Origin: Streptomyces sp. NBC_00704
GTDB lineage: Bacteria > Actinomycetota > Actinomycetes > Streptomycetales > Streptomycetaceae
Length of the DNA stretch: 64,000 nucleotides
Assembly: GCF_036226605.1 (NCBI RefSeq)
Contig: NZ_CP109000.1
Span: forward strand, 1,856,501 to 1,920,500
Direction of reading: 5' to 3'
In this document: positions 45,007 to 54,420 of the stretch, one piece after another
Layout of the letters: each line of letters starts with the position of its first letter
How positions within the stretch are numbered: the first letter of the stretch is position 1
The notes under the pieces: generated by a model
Seen by the model: the letters and a program-made list of their open reading frames with translations, nothing else
Told to the model about the DNA's origin: nothing
The model's database searches: none
Translations under genes and position numbers: made by a program

Positions 45007-46133
45007 AGACAGATCTCACGGACACCACGGCCAGCAAGATCAACAAGGCGCTGGTGCAGGGCCGCCGCGCGATAGGCACCCCCGCCGTCGGCATGGTGCT
45101 CACCCTCGTCGTCGTCACGGACGAGGAGAACGCCTACGACGCCCTGAAGGCCGCCGACGACGCGTCGCACGAGCACCCCTCGCGCACGCTGGTGGTCATC
45201 AAGCGCGTCTCGCGCTCCCCCCGGGGCCGCACCCAGTCCCGCCTGGACGCCGAGGTGCGGCTGGGCGCGGACGCGGGCAGCGGCGAGACCGTCATCCTGC
45301 GTCTGTACGGCGAGGTCTCCGACCACGCCCAGTCGGTCGTCCTGCCGCTGCTGCTGCCGGACGCGCCGGTGGTGGTCTGGTGGTCGGTGGACGCCCCGCC
45401 CGACCCGGCGGGCGACCCGCTGGGCGCCCTCGGGCAGCGCCGGGTCACCGACAGCTACGCGGCCGAGAAGCCCATCGAGGAGCTGCGGGTCCGGGCCGAG
45501 AACTACGAGCCCGGCGACACGGACCTGGCGTGGGCCCGGATCACCCCCTGGCGCTCGATGCTGGCCGCCGCGCTCGACCAGGTCAGCTGCGAGATCGTGT
45601 CCGCCGAGGTGGCGGGCGAGGAGTCCAACCCGAGCGTCGAGCTGCTCGCCATGTGGCTCGCCGACCGGCTCCGTGTGCACGTGCGGCGCGCGGTCTCGGC
45701 CGGTCCGGGTCTGACCCAGGTCCGGATGGAGACCACCGGCGGCCCGATCACCCTGCACCGGTCGGACGGGGCGATGGCCACCCTGGCGCTGCCGGGCCAG
45801 CCGGACCGCGCGGTGGCGCTCAAGCGCCGCGAGACGTCCGAGCTGCTCGCGGAGGAGCTGCGCAGGCTCGACCCCGACGACACCTACGCGTCCGCGCTGC
45901 GGTTCGGCGTGGACCGGCTCGGCGGTCAGTCGGCCGCGGAGCGCGAGGCGGAGCGGGCCGCGGCCGCCGCGCAGCCCACGCCGGCCCTCCCGGTGCGCAC
46001 GGTGGCGGACCCGGCGGCCGCGGACCGCGACGCGGAACCGGCCCGTCCGGCCGCCGCCCCGGCGAACCAGGGCGACGCCGACCGGCCCTCCCCGGCGCAG
46101 ATGCCCCCGGTCAGGAAAGCGGATCCGCAGTGA
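45003..46133 (+). CDS. opcA: glucose-6-phosphate dehydrogenase assembly protein OpcA
   Basis: This 376-residue OpcA-family protein has the conserved LLLPDAPVVVWWSVDAP and DLAWARITPWRSMLAAALDQ, and a disordered Ala/Pro-rich C-terminus (about 310-376). It assembles or redox-activates Zwf. It overlaps zwf by ATGA. Confidence 0.95.
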   Translation: MKTDLTDTTASKINKALVQGRRAIGTPAVGMVLTLVVVTDEENAYDALKAADDASHEHPSRTLVVIKRVSRSPRGRTQSRLDAEVRLGADAGSGETVILRLYGEVSDHAQSVVLPLLLPDAPVVVWWSVDAPPDPAGDPLGALGQRRVTDSYAAEKPIEELRVRAENYEPGDTDLAWARITPWRSMLAAALDQVSCEIVSAEVAGEESNPSVELLAMWLADRLRVHVRRAVSAGPGLTQVRMETTGGPITLHRSDGAMATLALPGQPDRAVALKRRETSELLAEELRRLDPDDTYASALRFGVDRLGGQSAAEREAERAAAAAQPTPALPVRTVADPAAADRDAEPARPAAAPANQGDADRPSPAQMPPVRKADPQ

Positions 46134-46912
46134 GCACCCCCCAGCTGGTCGTGCACCACGACAAGGAGCTGATGGCGCAGGCCGCGGCGGCCCGGCTGAT
46201 CACGAAGATCGTGGACGCCCAGGCCTCGCGGGGTCTGGCGTCCGTGGTCCTGACGGGCGGCCGCAACGGCAACGGGCTGCTCGCCGCGCTGGCGTCGGCG
46301 CCCGCCCGGGACGCCGTCGACTGGAGCCGTCTGGACCTGTGGTGGGGCGACGAGCGGTTCCTGCCCGAGGGCGACCCGGAGCGCAACGTCACGCAGGCCC
46401 GTGAGGCCCTGCTGGACTCCGTCCCGGTGGACCCGGAGCGCGTGCACGCCATGCCCGCGTCGGACGGTCCGCACGGCGGGGACGTGGAGGCGGCCGCGGT
46501 CGCCTACGCCGAGGAGCTGGCCCGCGCGGCCGGTCCCGGCAACCACGGCGGCGTGCCCTCTTTCGACGTCCTGATGCTGGGCGTCGGCCCGGACACCCAT
46601 GTGGCCTCGCTCTTCCCGGAGCTGCCGGCCGTGCGGGAGACCGAGCGCACGGTGGTGGGCGTGCGCGGAGCGCCCAAGCCCCCGCCGACCCGCGTCACCC
46701 TCACGCTCCCGGCGATCCGGGCGGCCCGTGAGGTGTGGCTGCTCGCGGCCGGCGAGGACAAGGCGCAGGCCGCGGCGATCGCCCTGTCCGGCGCGGGCGA
46801 GATCCAGGCCCCGGCGGCGGGCGCCCGCGGCAGGTCCCGCACGCTGTGGCTGCTGGACTCCGCGGCAGCCTCCCGGCTGCCGCGGTCGCTGTACCCTCCG
46901 GCCTCGCCGTGA
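46130..46912 (+). CDS. pgl: 6-phosphogluconolactonase
   Basis: This 260-residue DevB/SOL-family lactonase has LTGGRNG, DLWWGDERFLPEGDPERN and MLGVGPDTHVASLFPE. The second oxidative pentose-phosphate step is thus encoded directly after zwf-opcA. GTG start, overlapping opcA by GTGA. Confidence 0.95.
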   Translation: MSTPQLVVHHDKELMAQAAAARLITKIVDAQASRGLASVVLTGGRNGNGLLAALASAPARDAVDWSRLDLWWGDERFLPEGDPERNVTQAREALLDSVPVDPERVHAMPASDGPHGGDVEAAAVAYAEELARAAGPGNHGGVPSFDVLMLGVGPDTHVASLFPELPAVRETERTVVGVRGAPKPPPTRVTLTLPAIRAAREVWLLAAGEDKAQAAAIALSGAGEIQAPAAGARGRSRTLWLLDSAAASRLPRSLYPPASP

Positions 46913-46917
46913 GCGAG

Positions 46918-46948
46918 GGGCGGCGGGGGCGCCCCACCCCCGCCGCCC
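46918..46948. terminator. terminator at end of pentose-phosphate operon
   Basis: GGGCGGCGGGGG and CCCCCGCCGCCC (12-bp stem, 7-base loop) lie between the convergent pgl and sugar ABC permease genes. Confidence 0.85.
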
Positions 46949-47000
46949 GCCCGCGTCGGCGTGCGCGCCCCGTCCGAGCCCGGTGCCCGGCGGGGCGGTT

Positions 47001-47840
47001 CTATTTGACGGACCCGGCCATCACGCCCTGCACGAAGTGCCGCTGGAAGGCGAAGAAGACGGCCACGGGGACGATCAGGGACAGGAACGCGCCCGGGGCG
47101 AGGACGTCGATGTTGCTGCCGAACTGCCGTACCTGGGACTGCAAAGCGACGGTCAGGGGCTGGGCGGAGCTGTCGGCGAAGAGCAGCGCCACGAGCATGT
47201 CGTTCCACACCCACAGGAACTGGAAGATGGCGAGGCTCGCGAGGGCGGGCCGGCCCACCGGCAGCACCAGCCGGGTGAAGATCCGCCATTCGCCGCCGCC
47301 GTCCATCCGCGCCGCCTCCAGCATCTCCTTCGGTATCTCGGCGAAGTAGTTGCGCAGCAGGAACACCGCGAACGGCAGGCCGTACGCCACGTGGAACAGC
47401 ACGACGCCGGGGATCGTCCCGAACAGGCCCAGTCGCCCGAAGAGTTTGGCCACCGGCAGCAGGCCGATCTGCACGGGCACCACCAGCAGCGCCACCACGC
47501 CGAGGAAGACGGCGTCCCGGCCCGGGAAGTCCAGCCAGGCGAACGCGTATCCGGCCAGTGCCGCGAGCACCACGACCAGGACGGTCGTCGGCACCGAGAT
47601 CAGCACGGTGTTCCAGAAGGCGCGCGTCATGCCCGAATCGGCGAGCAGCGCCGAGTAGTTGTCGAAGGACAGCTGTCCGGGGGCGGCGAACACCGTCCAC
47701 CAGCCGCCCTTCGCGGTGTCCTGGGCGGACCGCGCCGAGGACAGGAACAGTCCGGCCAGCGGTGTGACCCAGACCAGGCCCACCAGCACGAGGACGACCT
47801 GCACGACACCGTTGCCGAGGCCGCGCCGTACGGCGTTCAT
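47001..47840 (-). CDS. sugar ABC transporter permease (MalG-like)
   Basis: This 279-residue permease has six transmembrane helices and the EAA loop YFAEIPKEMLEAARMDGGGEWRIFTRLVLP that contacts the ATPase. It is the last gene of the alpha-glucosidase/importer operon. No ATPase gene is present; streptomycete sugar importers commonly share a single distant MsiK ATPase. Confidence 0.92.
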   Translation of the reverse strand: MNAVRRGLGNGVVQVVLVLVGLVWVTPLAGLFLSSARSAQDTAKGGWWTVFAAPGQLSFDNYSALLADSGMTRAFWNTVLISVPTTVLVVVLAALAGYAFAWLDFPGRDAVFLGVVALLVVPVQIGLLPVAKLFGRLGLFGTIPGVVLFHVAYGLPFAVFLLRNYFAEIPKEMLEAARMDGGGEWRIFTRLVLPVGRPALASLAIFQFLWVWNDMLVALLFADSSAQPLTVALQSQVRQFGSNIDVLAPGAFLSLIVPVAVFFAFQRHFVQGVMAGSVK

Positions 47841-49195
47841 CGCTGACTCCTTCGGAACCGACGGACGTTGAAGACCATGGCGGGGACGACGAGGAGCAGC
47901 AGCAGGACGCCGAGGGCACTGCCCAGGCCCTGGTTGTTGCCGCCGCCGAACGACACCAGCCACATCTGGGTCGCGAGGACGGTCGCGTCCTCCTGCACCG
48001 GGCCGGGGGCGATGATGTAAACGAGGTCGAACACCTTCAGCACGTTGATCACCAGCGTCACGAAGACCACGGTGAGGACGGGCGCCAGCAGCGGGACGGT
48101 GATCCGCCGGAAGATCTGCCACTCGTTGGCCCCGTCCATGCGCGCCGCCTCGAGCGCGTCGCGGGGCAGCGCGGCGAGTCCCGCGCCGATCAGCACCATG
48201 GCGAAGCCGGTCCAGATCCACAGGTACGCCCCGATGATCGCCGGTGTGACGAGCGCCGGACCGAGCCAGGAGACGCCGCCGTAGGGCTGGGCGAAGTTCG
48301 ACGCGGGCAGCCTGAGCGTGTACGAGCCGGCGTCCAGGCCGGTGAAGGAGAAGGAGCCGTCCGCGGCGGTGGTGGTGCTCGCGACCGTCCGGCCGTCGCG
48401 CACCGCCTCGACCGCCGCGCCCGGAAGCCCGCTCTCGCGGGGGTCGACCCTGCCCTGCTCTCCTCCCCCGCCGGGGGTGAAGTCCAGGTAGACGACGCCG
48501 CGCAGCTCGTCCGGCGCGGCCTTGCGGGCGGCGGCCGGGGAGGCCGGGCGGGCGTCCGCGGGGAGGTCCTTGGGCGGGACGCCGACCAGCGGGAGGGCGA
48601 GGGAGTCGCCGGGGGAGGCGCTCGCGCCCGTCCGGTAGGCGCCGTCGGCGTCCCGGGTCAGCGTCCCGCCCTCGCGGGCCCGGCCGTCGGGGTAGGGGGA
48701 GGAGCTGCGGAAGGCGTCGTGGACGGAGACGACGGCGGCGTTCAGGACGCCCTTGTCCGGGTCCTCGTCGTAGGCCAGCCGGAAAATGATGCCCGCGGCG
48801 AGGAAGGACACGGCCATCGGCATGAACAGCAGCAGCTTGAAGGCCGTCGCCCAGCGGACCTTCTCCACGAGGACGGCGAGGACCAGGCCGAGGCCGGTGA
48901 GCAGGGCCGGGGCGACGACGACCCAGACGGCCGTGTTGCGCACGGCGTTGAGGGTGGCCGGGTCGTGGAACATCTCGGTGTAGTTGTCGCCGCCCACGAA
49001 GCGGGTGCCGGAGGCGTCGAAGAAGCTGCGGCCGACGGAGAACAGCACGGGGTAGACGACGAGGGCGCCGAGCAGGAGCAGCGCCGGGAACGCGAAGAGC
49101 AGGGCGATGATCCGGCCCCGTCGCCGGGGGCGCCGGCGGGGGGCGGCGGCGCCGACGGGGGGCGGGCTCGCCTCTTTCAGCAGGGTCGCGGTCAC
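47837..49195 (-). CDS. sugar ABC permease (MalF-like) with extracellular Ig-like insertion
   Basis: This 452-residue permease is longer than the usual 290-330. Helices at about 28-52, 88-110 and 117-140 precede a hydrophilic insert at about 143-308. The insert ends in an SdrD-B/carboxypeptidase-regulatory-like beta-sandwich (VVYLDFTPG...SGLPGAAVEAV...STTTAADGSFSFTGLDAGSYTLRL, about 235-296). The remaining helices and the EAA loop (DALEAARMDGANEWQIFRRITVP, 347-369) follow. The GTG starts six bases after the solute-binding protein stop. Confidence 0.88.
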   Translation of the reverse strand: MTATLLKEASPPPVGAAAPRRRPRRRGRIIALLFAFPALLLLGALVVYPVLFSVGRSFFDASGTRFVGGDNYTEMFHDPATLNAVRNTAVWVVVAPALLTGLGLVLAVLVEKVRWATAFKLLLFMPMAVSFLAAGIIFRLAYDEDPDKGVLNAAVVSVHDAFRSSSPYPDGRAREGGTLTRDADGAYRTGASASPGDSLALPLVGVPPKDLPADARPASPAAARKAAPDELRGVVYLDFTPGGGGEQGRVDPRESGLPGAAVEAVRDGRTVASTTTAADGSFSFTGLDAGSYTLRLPASNFAQPYGGVSWLGPALVTPAIIGAYLWIWTGFAMVLIGAGLAALPRDALEAARMDGANEWQIFRRITVPLLAPVLTVVFVTLVINVLKVFDLVYIIAPGPVQEDATVLATQMWLVSFGGGNNQGLGSALGVLLLLLVVPAMVFNVRRFRRSQR

Positions 49196-49200
49196 GGCCG

Positions 49201-50529
49201 TCAGCCCTTGTAGGCCTTGGCGGCCGCGGTCTCGAGCGCCGCCGCGGTCGCCTTCGGGTCGGACGGGTCGCGCAGGAAGTCCTGGAGCAGCTTCCACTCC
49301 CCCGCGCCCTTGGTGCCGCCGAAGGCCGCCGGCGCCTGGTCGGACATGTCGAAGCGGACCGAGTCGCCGGCGTCCACGAGGGACTTGGCGGTCGCGCGCG
49401 TGACGTCGTCGCCGTACGAGGCGAGGTCGAGCGACTTGTTCGGGGACAGGAAGCCGCCGGCCTTCGCCCACACGGCCGCCGCCTCGGGGGTCGCCAGGTA
49501 CTCCACGAGCGCCATGCCGGCCTTGGTGTTCTTGCCGTCCTTGAGGACGACGGCCGCGTCGCCGCCGCTGACCACCGGGGCGTCGCCGCCGTCGACCGCG
49601 GGGAAGGGGAAGAAGTTCGCGTCCTTGCCGATGGTCCTGCCGAACTGGTCCTTGGCGACCCCGGCGACGAAGTCGCCCTCGTAGACCATGCCCGCCTCGG
49701 GCTTCGGCCCGAAGACCTTCTCCACGGAGCCCGGGAAGTCGGTGTTCAGGGCCCCCTTCTGGCCGCCCGCGATCAGCTGCCGGTCCTTGAACAGCTCGCC
49801 GAGGGTGGTGAGCGCCCGGACCACCGACGCGTCGGTCCACTTGAGCGTGTGGGCGGCGAGGGCGTCGTACTTGGCGGGCCCGGCCTGGGAGAGGTAGACG
49901 TTCTCGAACCAGTCGGTGAGCGTCCAGCCGTCCTGGCCGGCCACCGAGAAGGCGGCGAGGCCGGAGTCGGAGACGGTGTGTCCGGCCTTCAGCAGGGCGC
50001 CGTAGGTGGTGGGGGGCTGGACGCCGGCTTGGGCGAGGGCGTCCGGGCTGTACCAGACGGTCGACTTGTGGGCGGCCTTGAAGTAGAGGCCGTACAGGGA
50101 GCCGTCGACGCTGCCGTAGTCGTTCCAGACCTTCGCGTAGTTGCCCTTGACGGCGGTGCGGACGGTCGGGGACAGCGGCTTGAGCCAGCCGTTCCCGGCG
50201 AACTGCTGGAGCACGCCGACCTGGGGCACCATGACCACGTCGGGTGCGTTGCCGCCCTCGATCTTGCTGCCGACGACGGTGGAGACGTTGTCGCCGGTGG
50301 ACACGAACTGCGTCTTGGCGCCGGTCTTCTCGCTGAACGCGTCCAGCACCTTCTGGAAGTTCTTCTGCTCGCTGCCGGACCAGACGCCGGCCACGGTGAC
50401 GGTCTGGCCGCCGAGCGCCTGGTCGCCGCCGCCGGCCGCGACCGGTTCGCCGCCTCCGCAGGCGGTCGCGCCGAGCGCGAGGACGAGGGCGGTGCAGCCG
50501 GTGAGCAGGGTGGTACGTCGTCGCATCAT
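49201..50529 (-). CDS. sugar ABC solute-binding lipoprotein
   Basis: This 442-residue family 1 solute-binding protein has a lipoprotein signal with lipobox LGATAC (Cys 24). It has typical motifs GNAPDVVMVPQVG and VVSGGDAAVVLKDGKNTKAGMALVEYL. It should deliver an alpha-glucoside to the two permeases downstream. AAGGGA precedes the ATG. Confidence 0.92.
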   Translation of the reverse strand: MMRRRTTLLTGCTALVLALGATACGGGEPVAAGGGDQALGGQTVTVAGVWSGSEQKNFQKVLDAFSEKTGAKTQFVSTGDNVSTVVGSKIEGGNAPDVVMVPQVGVLQQFAGNGWLKPLSPTVRTAVKGNYAKVWNDYGSVDGSLYGLYFKAAHKSTVWYSPDALAQAGVQPPTTYGALLKAGHTVSDSGLAAFSVAGQDGWTLTDWFENVYLSQAGPAKYDALAAHTLKWTDASVVRALTTLGELFKDRQLIAGGQKGALNTDFPGSVEKVFGPKPEAGMVYEGDFVAGVAKDQFGRTIGKDANFFPFPAVDGGDAPVVSGGDAAVVLKDGKNTKAGMALVEYLATPEAAAVWAKAGGFLSPNKSLDLASYGDDVTRATAKSLVDAGDSVRFDMSDQAPAAFGGTKGAGEWKLLQDFLRDPSDPKATAAALETAAAKAYKG

Positions 50530-50624
50530 CGTTGATGTCCCTTCGGGGAATGGGGAAATGACGGTCGTTCGGGCCGTGCGGGGAGGTCGGAGGTGAGTGG
50601 TCCGGTCGCAGGCGGGTGGTCCGG

Positions 50625-52247
50625 TCAGAGGTCGGTGAGCCACCAGGCCGCCGTCGAACCGGGGAGCACCCCGGCCGGACAGGGACCGCTGGACAGCAGC
50701 GGGGTGCCGGAGACCGGTGCGGGCGTGGGCGCGGTGCCGAAGTTGACGGCGCAGACGAGGCCGTCGCCGCGGGTGAAGCCGAGGACGTCGGGGGCGGTCT
50801 CCAGCCAGTGCAGCGAGCCCTCGCCCAACTGCTCCAGTGAGGCGCGCAGTTGGAGGCCTTCGCGGTACAGGTGCCAGAAGGAGCGGGTGTCGGCGAGGGC
50901 GCGGTCGGTGGCGTGTTCGGCGAAGTACTCGGGTTGCGGCAGCCAGGGCCTCGCGCCCTCGGCGCCGGAGGTGAAGCCGAACGGCGAGGCCTGTCCGGAC
51001 CAGGGCAGCGGCACCCGGCAGCCGTCGCGGATGCGGGCCCGGCTGCCGGTGCGGCGGAAGATCGGGTCGGTGAGGACGTCGTCGGGCAGGTCGACGACCT
51101 CGGGCAGGCCCAGTTCCTCGCCCTGGTAGATGTACGCGGCGCCGGGCAGCGCCAGCATCAGCAGGGCGGCGGCCCGGGCGCGGGCGGGGCCGAGGCCGCT
51201 GCCCCCGGTGGCGGGTTCGCCGTAGCGGGTGACGGTGCGGACCTGGTCGTGGTTGTTGAGGACCCAGGTGACCGTGGAGCCGGTGCCGGCGATGTCCTGC
51301 ATGGCCTCGGAGATGACCTTGCGGAAGGCGCCGGCGTCCCAGGGGGCGCTGAGCAGGTCGAAGAAGAACGCCTGGTGGAGTTCGTCGGGCCGGACGTAGT
51401 GGGCGTGTTCGCGGGCGGTGGGCACGGACACCTCGCCGACCAGCAGGCGTTCGCGTCCGTCCCGCGCGGCGTAGGCGTCGCAGACCGAGCGCCAGTGCCG
51501 CCAGACGTCGTGCACCTCGGGCCGGTTCCAGGCGAGCGGGTTGACCGAGTCGCGGGTGCGGGCGTCGGCCTCGGGGTCCGGGGAGTCGGGCAGCTCCGGG
51601 TGCTTGAAGAGGCCGGCCGCCACGTCGATGCGGAAGCCGTCGACGCCCCGGTCGAGCCAGAAGCGCAGCGTCCGGTCGAACTCCGCGGCCACCTCGGGGT
51701 CGCGCCAGTTCCAGTCCGGCTGCTCGGGCGTGAACATGTGCAGGTACCACTGGCCGGGCCGGCCGTCGGCCTCGGTCACCCGGCTCCAGGCCGGGCCGCC
51801 GAACATGGCGTGCCAGTTGTTGGGCGGTTCGTCGCCGTGCGGGCCGCGGCCGTCGGCGAAGTGGAAGCGGGCGCGGGCCGCGCTGCCGGGGGCGGCGGCG
51901 AGGGCCTCGCGGAACCAGGGGTGCTCGCTGGAGCAGTGGTTGGGGACGATGTCCAGGAGCACCCGGACGCCGAGCCGGCGGGCGGCGGCCATCAGCAGGT
52001 CGAACTCGGCGAGGTCGCCGAAGACCGGGTCGACGTCGCGGTAGTCGGCGACGTCGTAGCCGTGGTCGGCCTGCGGCGAGGGGTAGAAGGGGCTCAGCCA
52101 GATCCCGTCGACGCCGAGCTTTTTGAGGTACGGCAGCCCGGCCCTGACCCCGGCGAGATCGCCGATCCCGTCGCCCGTGCTGTCCAGGAAGCTGCGGACG
52201 TAGACCTGGTAGATCACGGCGTCGCGCCACCAAGGGAGCCTGTTCAA
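50625..52247 (-). CDS. GH13 alpha-glucosidase
   Basis: This 540-residue cytosolic GH13 enzyme has DIVPNH (99-104), nucleophile D208 in GFRIDVA, acid/base E272 in LLVGEVS and D334 in LNNHDQ. QADHGYDVADYRDVDP marks the alpha-glucosidase/oligo-1,6-glucosidase subfamily. It would hydrolyse imported malto- or isomalto-oligosaccharides. The only in-frame start is TTG at 52247 without a clear ribosome site. It is first in the operon with the ABC importer. Confidence 0.9.
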   Translation of the reverse strand: MNRLPWWRDAVIYQVYVRSFLDSTGDGIGDLAGVRAGLPYLKKLGVDGIWLSPFYPSPQADHGYDVADYRDVDPVFGDLAEFDLLMAAARRLGVRVLLDIVPNHCSSEHPWFREALAAAPGSAARARFHFADGRGPHGDEPPNNWHAMFGGPAWSRVTEADGRPGQWYLHMFTPEQPDWNWRDPEVAAEFDRTLRFWLDRGVDGFRIDVAAGLFKHPELPDSPDPEADARTRDSVNPLAWNRPEVHDVWRHWRSVCDAYAARDGRERLLVGEVSVPTAREHAHYVRPDELHQAFFFDLLSAPWDAGAFRKVISEAMQDIAGTGSTVTWVLNNHDQVRTVTRYGEPATGGSGLGPARARAAALLMLALPGAAYIYQGEELGLPEVVDLPDDVLTDPIFRRTGSRARIRDGCRVPLPWSGQASPFGFTSGAEGARPWLPQPEYFAEHATDRALADTRSFWHLYREGLQLRASLEQLGEGSLHWLETAPDVLGFTRGDGLVCAVNFGTAPTPAPVSGTPLLSSGPCPAGVLPGSTAAWWLTDL

Positions 52248-52289
52248 CCCATTGACCCGTCTCTGTGAAAGCCCTGCGGTTATGCATGC

Positions 52290-52320
52290 ATGTTAGGTAG
52301 ACGTGTCGCGAGGGTGTCAA
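52290..52320 (-). promoter_or_regulatory. alpha-glucosidase operon promoter with operator-like motif
   Basis: On the minus strand a perfect TTGACA (52315-52320) is followed after 19 bp by TAACAT (52290-52295). The motif TACCTAACATG (52289-52299) overlaps the -10. Confidence 0.6.
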
Positions 52321-52395
52321 TGAGAAGACGGAAGCTACCGAAGAGTTGGCGCTGTATAGGCGGATTTATCCGGGTGCCATCAGACACAAAGACGC

Positions 52396-52430
52396 TTGCG
52401 CGTTACCTAACATGTAACTAGGGCGCGCAA
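52396..52430. promoter_or_regulatory. nested palindrome with second TACCTAACATG
   Basis: TACCTAACATG (52404-52414) recurs 115 bp upstream of the first copy, in the opposite orientation. It lies within GTTAC-N7-GTAAC, itself flanked by TTGCGCG and CGCGCAA. It looks like an upstream operator for DNA looping. Confidence 0.5.
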
Positions 52431-52510
52431 AGATGCGAGGAAAGGGCCGGTGCGGGGCCGCGGCTCACGGCCTGCGCCGCGGCACGGACGGCGGCCACCG
52501 CGGCGGGACC

Positions 52511-53782
52511 TCAGCGGTCGGAGACGGCCGCCAGTTCGCGCGCCAGCCGCCGCACCGCGTCCTCGGGCGTCTCGTGCCCGGTCATCGCGTCGCGCACGAC
52601 GGCCTGCACGACCAGGCTCACCTGGTCGTAGTGCGGACTCTCGGGGCGCGGCGCGGCGCGGACCACGCTCGCGCGCAGGGTCGGCAGATACGGGAACGCG
52701 CGCACCAGGGCGGGATCGTCGTACAGCGCGGCGCGCACGGGCGGCAGCGCTCCGCGCACCAGGACCTGGCGCTGCACGGGCTCGCTGGTCAGATAGGCGA
52801 TCAGGCGCGCGGCCGAGTCGAGGTGTCGCGCATGGGTGCCGACGGCCAGGTTGGAGCCTCCGAGGACGCTCCGCCCCGGCCCGGACGGCCCGGGCAGCGG
52901 CACGGCGCCGATCCGCCCGGCGACCGGGGAGCCGGGGGCCGACGCGAGGGCGTAGGCGTAGGGCCAGTTGCGCAGGAAGAGCAGGCGTCCGTCGCGGAAG
53001 GCCTGCTTGGACTCCTCCTCCTTGTACGTCAGCGCCTCCCGCGGAATCCAGCCCTCGCGCACCCCACGGGCCAGGAAGCCGATGCCCTCGCGGGCGGCCG
53101 CCGAGTTCACGGTGACGCGGGCGCCCTCGTCGCCGAGGATCGAGCCGCCCGCCGAGTACACCGCCTCGGCCGCGTTCACGGTGAGCCCCTCGTAGGGCAG
53201 GAACTGGCCCGCGTAGCCGTCGAGCCCGTGCCGCGGGGCGATGGTCTTCGCGTCGTGCTCCAGCTCGGCCCAGGTGCGCGGCGGCGGGACGCCCTCCGCG
53301 GCGAGGACGTCCTTGCGGTACAGCAGCAGGCCGGCGTTGGTCACGTACGGGACGGCGTACAGACGTCCGTCGTAGGTGGCGGTGTCGACGACCGGCCGCA
53401 GGAACGAGGTCAGCGGGAAGCGGTCGCGCGGCAGCGGACGGATCCAGCCCGCCGCGGCGAACTCCGAGGTCCAGCTGACGTCGATGTTGAGGACGTCGAA
53501 CCGGCCGCGGTCGCCGCCGCGCAGGTCCGTGGCCATCTGCGCGTGGGTCTCGTCCGCGGAGTCCGGCAGCTCCACCAGCGTCACCTTCTCGCCGGGGTGG
53601 CCGCGGTTCCAGCCCTCAAGGAGCGGGCCGAGATAGCCGGTGAGGTCGCCGGCGGTGGCCAGGGTGAGCGGGCCGCGGTCGCCCGACGTGCCGTCGTCGG
53701 CGTGCGCGCCGGAGGCGACGTAACCGGTCAGGACGACCATCAGGACGAGAAGGCCCCTACCGGCGGCGCGCATCCACCGCAT
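52511..53782 (-). CDS. orphan extracellular solute-binding protein
   Basis: This 423-residue family 1 solute-binding protein has a Sec signal (about 1-26, cleaved after SGAHA, no lipobox). It contains DVLNIDVSWTSEFAAAGWIRPL and YVTNAGLLLYRKD. No permease follows it directly; it lies upstream of the importer operon on the same strand. GGGAGGA precedes the ATG by six bases. It may hand a second sugar to the same permeases or be a sensor. Confidence 0.86.
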   Translation of the reverse strand: MRWMRAAGRGLLVLMVVLTGYVASGAHADDGTSGDRGPLTLATAGDLTGYLGPLLEGWNRGHPGEKVTLVELPDSADETHAQMATDLRGGDRGRFDVLNIDVSWTSEFAAAGWIRPLPRDRFPLTSFLRPVVDTATYDGRLYAVPYVTNAGLLLYRKDVLAAEGVPPPRTWAELEHDAKTIAPRHGLDGYAGQFLPYEGLTVNAAEAVYSAGGSILGDEGARVTVNSAAAREGIGFLARGVREGWIPREALTYKEEESKQAFRDGRLLFLRNWPYAYALASAPGSPVAGRIGAVPLPGPSGPGRSVLGGSNLAVGTHARHLDSAARLIAYLTSEPVQRQVLVRGALPPVRAALYDDPALVRAFPYLPTLRASVVRAAPRPESPHYDQVSLVVQAVVRDAMTGHETPEDAVRRLARELAAVSDR

Positions 53783-53836
53783 AGGTTCCTCCCTGTACAC
53801 CGGCGCCGGGCGCCCTCGCCCTCCGTCAGGGGCCAT

Positions 53837-53851
53837 GTATACCTGTTAGGT
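53837..53851. promoter_or_regulatory. palindromic operator ATACCT-gtt-AGGTAT
   Basis: Perfect 6-bp arms lie between the divergent solute-binding protein and padR genes. It contains TGTTAGGTA, as in the operator-like motifs before the alpha-glucosidase operon. Confidence 0.6.
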
Positions 53852-53904
53852 ATGGGCGATACTAGGGCCTGGAGCACATTACGCAGACGAGGAGGACAGC
53901 ACGA

Positions 53905-54420
53905 GTGCGCCTGCCCCTCCTGGCTCTCCTCGCGCGCGGCCCGGCCCACGGTTACGAGCTCAAGCAGGACCTTGAGCAACTGCTGGGGTCCGCGTACCCT
54001 CAGCCGAACGTCGGCCAGATCTATGTGACCCTCGGCCGCCTCGAGAAGACGGGACTGATCGAGGGCGAAGAGGTCGAGCAGTCGAGCCGGCCCAACAAGA
54101 AGATCTACCACCTCACCGACGCCGGCCGCGACGAGCTGCGCGACTGGTACGAGGAGACGGCGGACGAACCGCGCGTGCGGGACGAGTTCTTCATGAAACT
54201 GGCCCTCGCCCCGCAGACCGGTCTCGCCGACCAGATCGCCCTCATCAACCGACAACGGCGCCAGTACCTCACGACCATGCGCAACCTGTCGAAGCTGGCG
54301 GCCGCCGAGAACCGCGACAACCGCGTCGCGCACCTCCTCATCGAGGGCGCGATGCTGCACCTCCAGGCCGACCTCGACTGGCTGGAACGGTGCCAGGAAG
54401 AGCTGGAGGAGCCGCAGTGA
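53905..54420 (+). CDS. PadR-family regulator
   Basis: This 171-residue PadR protein has [22 protein letters not shown], then [39 protein letters not shown], the winged-helix signature, and a C-terminal dimerisation coiled coil. GGAGGA lies nine bases before the GTG. It heads an operon with the following ABC genes and probably regulates them. Confidence 0.92.
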   Translation: MRLPLLALLARGPAHGYELKQDLEQLLGSAYPQPNVGQIYVTLGRLEKTGLIEGEEVEQSSRPNKKIYHLTDAGRDELRDWYEETADEPRVRDEFFMKLALAPQTGLADQIALINRQRRQYLTTMRNLSKLAAAENRDNRVAHLLIEGAMLHLQADLDWLERCQEELEEPQ

